A stretch of DNA of 64,000 nucleotides from DSOI01 sp041394885 (GTDB lineage Bacteria > Acidobacteriota > Terriglobia > Bryobacterales > Bryobacteraceae). Under the pieces are notes generated by a model, which saw only the letters and a list, made by a program, of their open reading frames with translations, was not told the DNA's origin and searched no databases. Shown in pieces: positions 62,963 to 64,000 of the stretch (the stretch's first letter is position 1; each line of letters opens with the position of its first letter). Where the stretch lies: assembly GCA_041394885.1 (NCBI GenBank), contig JAWKHI010000005.1:124001-188000 (forward strand), given 5' to 3'. The translations under genes and the position numbers were made by a program.

Positions 62963-63184
62963 CTACTCTTTGGGCGGGACCGGCGGCTCCACCCAGGAAC
63001 CGCACATCGGGCATTGCACTTGCCCGGATCGGCGCCCGCGGGCGGGAACGTTCTTAGGTGGGTCGAGAAATTCGCCCACCGCCCTCACAATCAGCCCGAT
63101 GGATCCGCGAAGGAGTGCGATCAGGACAATCGCGACGAGTAGAAAGATGACAACGCGGAGCATCGGGCGGTTCTGAAAGCGCAT
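62963..63184 (-). CDS. Small membrane protein with a Cys-x-x-Cys motif
   Basis: A 73-residue protein: one membrane helix (MLRVVIFLLVAIVLIALLRG), a short linker and, at the C-terminus, VQCPMCGSWVEPP, a half zinc-ribbon. The ATG at 63163 (MLRVVIF) is an alternative start. Similar short proteins with an N-terminal helix and a CPxC end occur widely in Acidobacteria and Proteobacteria; no function is known. It follows the TPR gene by 38 bases on the same strand. Confidence 0.65.
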   Translation of the reverse strand: MRFQNRPMLRVVIFLLVAIVLIALLRGSIGLIVRAVGEFLDPPKNVPARGRRSGQVQCPMCGSWVEPPVPPKE

Positions 63185-63222
63185 CGGAGGGGACGGTCAC
63201 CGCCGTCCCCTCCCGCGCGCAA

Positions 63223-64000
63223 TTACCTCTTTTTCTTGGTGGACTTCTTCTTCGCGTCCGGGTTTGCGTACTCGGTCTCGACCTTCGAGTCGAATGCCAT
63301 CAACATGCCCTTCGCGCTTTCCGCGTACGGACCATCCGGCTTCAGTTCGACGTACTTTTGCAGCGCTTCCTTGGTCCCCGGAGCCGGCGTTACGGACCCG
63401 TCGGCGTTGGTCTGCGCTTTGCTCACCAGGTACATCGCGTATTGGTAAAAAGCGTCGGCGTGATTCGCATCGGCTTCGGTGGCCTTCTTGAACGCCTGTC
63501 CGGCCGCTTCCAACTGGCCGATGTTGGTCATCACGGCCCCGAGGTTGAAGTAGTACGTCCCCGCCTTGGCGGGGTCGAGGATGGCGGCCTTATTGAGTTC
63601 CTCCTGGGCCTGATCCACCTTCTTCGCCTTCACCAGCGCGAGCGCGAAATTGTTGTGGTAAGCCGCATCGTCCGGCTTCAGTTCGATCGCCTTGTTGTAC
63701 GCCGCGATGCCTTTCTCAAAGGCCTGCGCCTGCTCGTCGCCGGTCTTCGTCATCGCCAGCCCGACATGCGATTCCGCGAGATTGGCCCACACCACATGCT
63801 GGTTCGGATCGAGTTCGGACGCCTTCTCGAACGCTCCCACCGCGTTGGCCCAGTCCTTGGCTTCGAGCGCCGTCATTCCGGCGTTGAAGGCGTCGTTGAG
63901 GGCCTTGTTCTTCTTCATGGACTCGGAACGTTCCTTGGCGGCCTTTTCAAAGGCCGCGCGCTGTTCCGGCGTCATCTCGCGGGACATTTCCTTCGTTACC
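63223..64000 (-). CDS. TPR-repeat protein, 5' end outside window
   Basis: The frame is open to the window edge, so the protein is probably longer than the 254 residues from the ATG at 63987. At least four TPR units are visible: LNDAFNAGMTALEAKDWANA, AYNKAIELKPDDAAYHNNFA, YYFNLGAVMTNIGQLEAAGQ and AFKKATEADANHADAFYQYA, each with the A/G8-x-x-x-A20-P32 pattern. The end is Lys-rich (DAKKKSTKKKR). Homologous acidobacterial proteins carry an N-terminal carboxypeptidase-regulatory-like domain before the repeats, which would lie upstream of this window. It likely scaffolds other envelope proteins. Confidence 0.8.
   Translation of the reverse strand, partial: VTKEMSREMTPEQRAAFEKAAKERSESMKKNKALNDAFNAGMTALEAKDWANAVGAFEKASELDPNQHVVWANLAESHVGLAMTKTGDEQAQAFEKGIAAYNKAIELKPDDAAYHNNFALALVKAKKVDQAQEELNKAAILDPAKAGTYYFNLGAVMTNIGQLEAAGQAFKKATEADANHADAFYQYAMYLVSKAQTNADGSVTPAPGTKEALQKYVELKPDGPYAESAKGMLMAFDSKVETEYANPDAKKKSTKKKR

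Overview
The window is a GC-rich bacterial chromosome segment with no rRNA, CRISPR array, prophage or transposase that I can see. The gene content points to Acidobacteriota, probably of the Solibacter/Bryobacter type. The pointers are a DUF1501 plus PSCyt1/DUF1549/DUF1553 pair, many secreted esterases and S9 peptidases, a PmoA-like protein, a sulfatase, a Gfo/Idh oxidoreductase next to a TIM-barrel sugar isomerase, and a DUF3052-like protein. The taxonomic placement is inferred from gene repertoire only.

Layout. 0-8.5 kb: end of an amidohydrolase, then a minus-strand block (DUF1501, cytochrome/DUF1553, DUF2277, NTF2-like, TonB-dependent receptor, DUF58). 8.5-13.7 kb: DPP-IV-type peptidase, ankyrin protein, a small secreted protein, Gfo/Idh oxidoreductase and sugar isomerase. 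13.7-20.6 kb: DUF3052-like protein, sulfatase, two esterases, DinB protein and an HD-GYP response regulator. Most genes from about 13.4 to 19.2 kb are broken by many small indels although their coding content is still readable across frames. 20.6-28.1 kb: panB-panC, DUF4230, secreted hydrolase, a secreted SmpA-like protein and tex. 28.2-34.5 kb: a hicBA pair with a wrecked toxin gene, then a three-gene peptide-export operon (HlyD adaptor, C39-peptidase ABC transporter, second ABC transporter). 34.7-44.5 kb: Spy-like chaperone, PmoA-like protein, S9 peptidase, KirBac channel, FecR protein, intradiol dioxygenase, SRPBCC protein, PQQ-propeller protein and an alpha/beta hydrolase. 44.6-49.1 kb: tRNA-Asp, a hybrid histidine kinase, GH5 glycosidase and MOSC protein. 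49.3-53.1 kb: enolase-superfamily enzyme, PduS-like Fe-S flavoprotein, PduT-like microcompartment shell protein and an NAD(P)-binding protein. 53.2-64 kb: CoxS and CoxM-like subunits without a CoxL, YdcF, TrmH-type methyltransferase, rarA, secreted RidA, PilZ, a repeat-preceded unknown gene, a very large flavoprotein and a TPR protein.

Working relations. panB and panC overlap and supply pantoate and pantothenate. The HlyD/C39/ABC trio is an exporter for leader-bearing peptides, but no precursor gene is visible. The PduS/PduT-like pair looks like an electron conduit through a microcompartment shell and sits directly behind a sugar-acid-dehydratase-like gene. Many genes without a Shine-Dalgarno sequence carry a TANNNT hexamer 5-10 nt before the start codon, which suggests leaderless transcription.

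Caveat. Single-base frameshifts occur in several otherwise intact genes (TonB receptor, DUF1553, PQQ protein, CoxM, possibly panB) and cluster densely at 13.4-19.2 kb and 61.2-62.3 kb. At least one lies in a homopolymer. Consensus sequencing error is the simplest explanation, but real gene decay cannot be excluded from the sequence alone.
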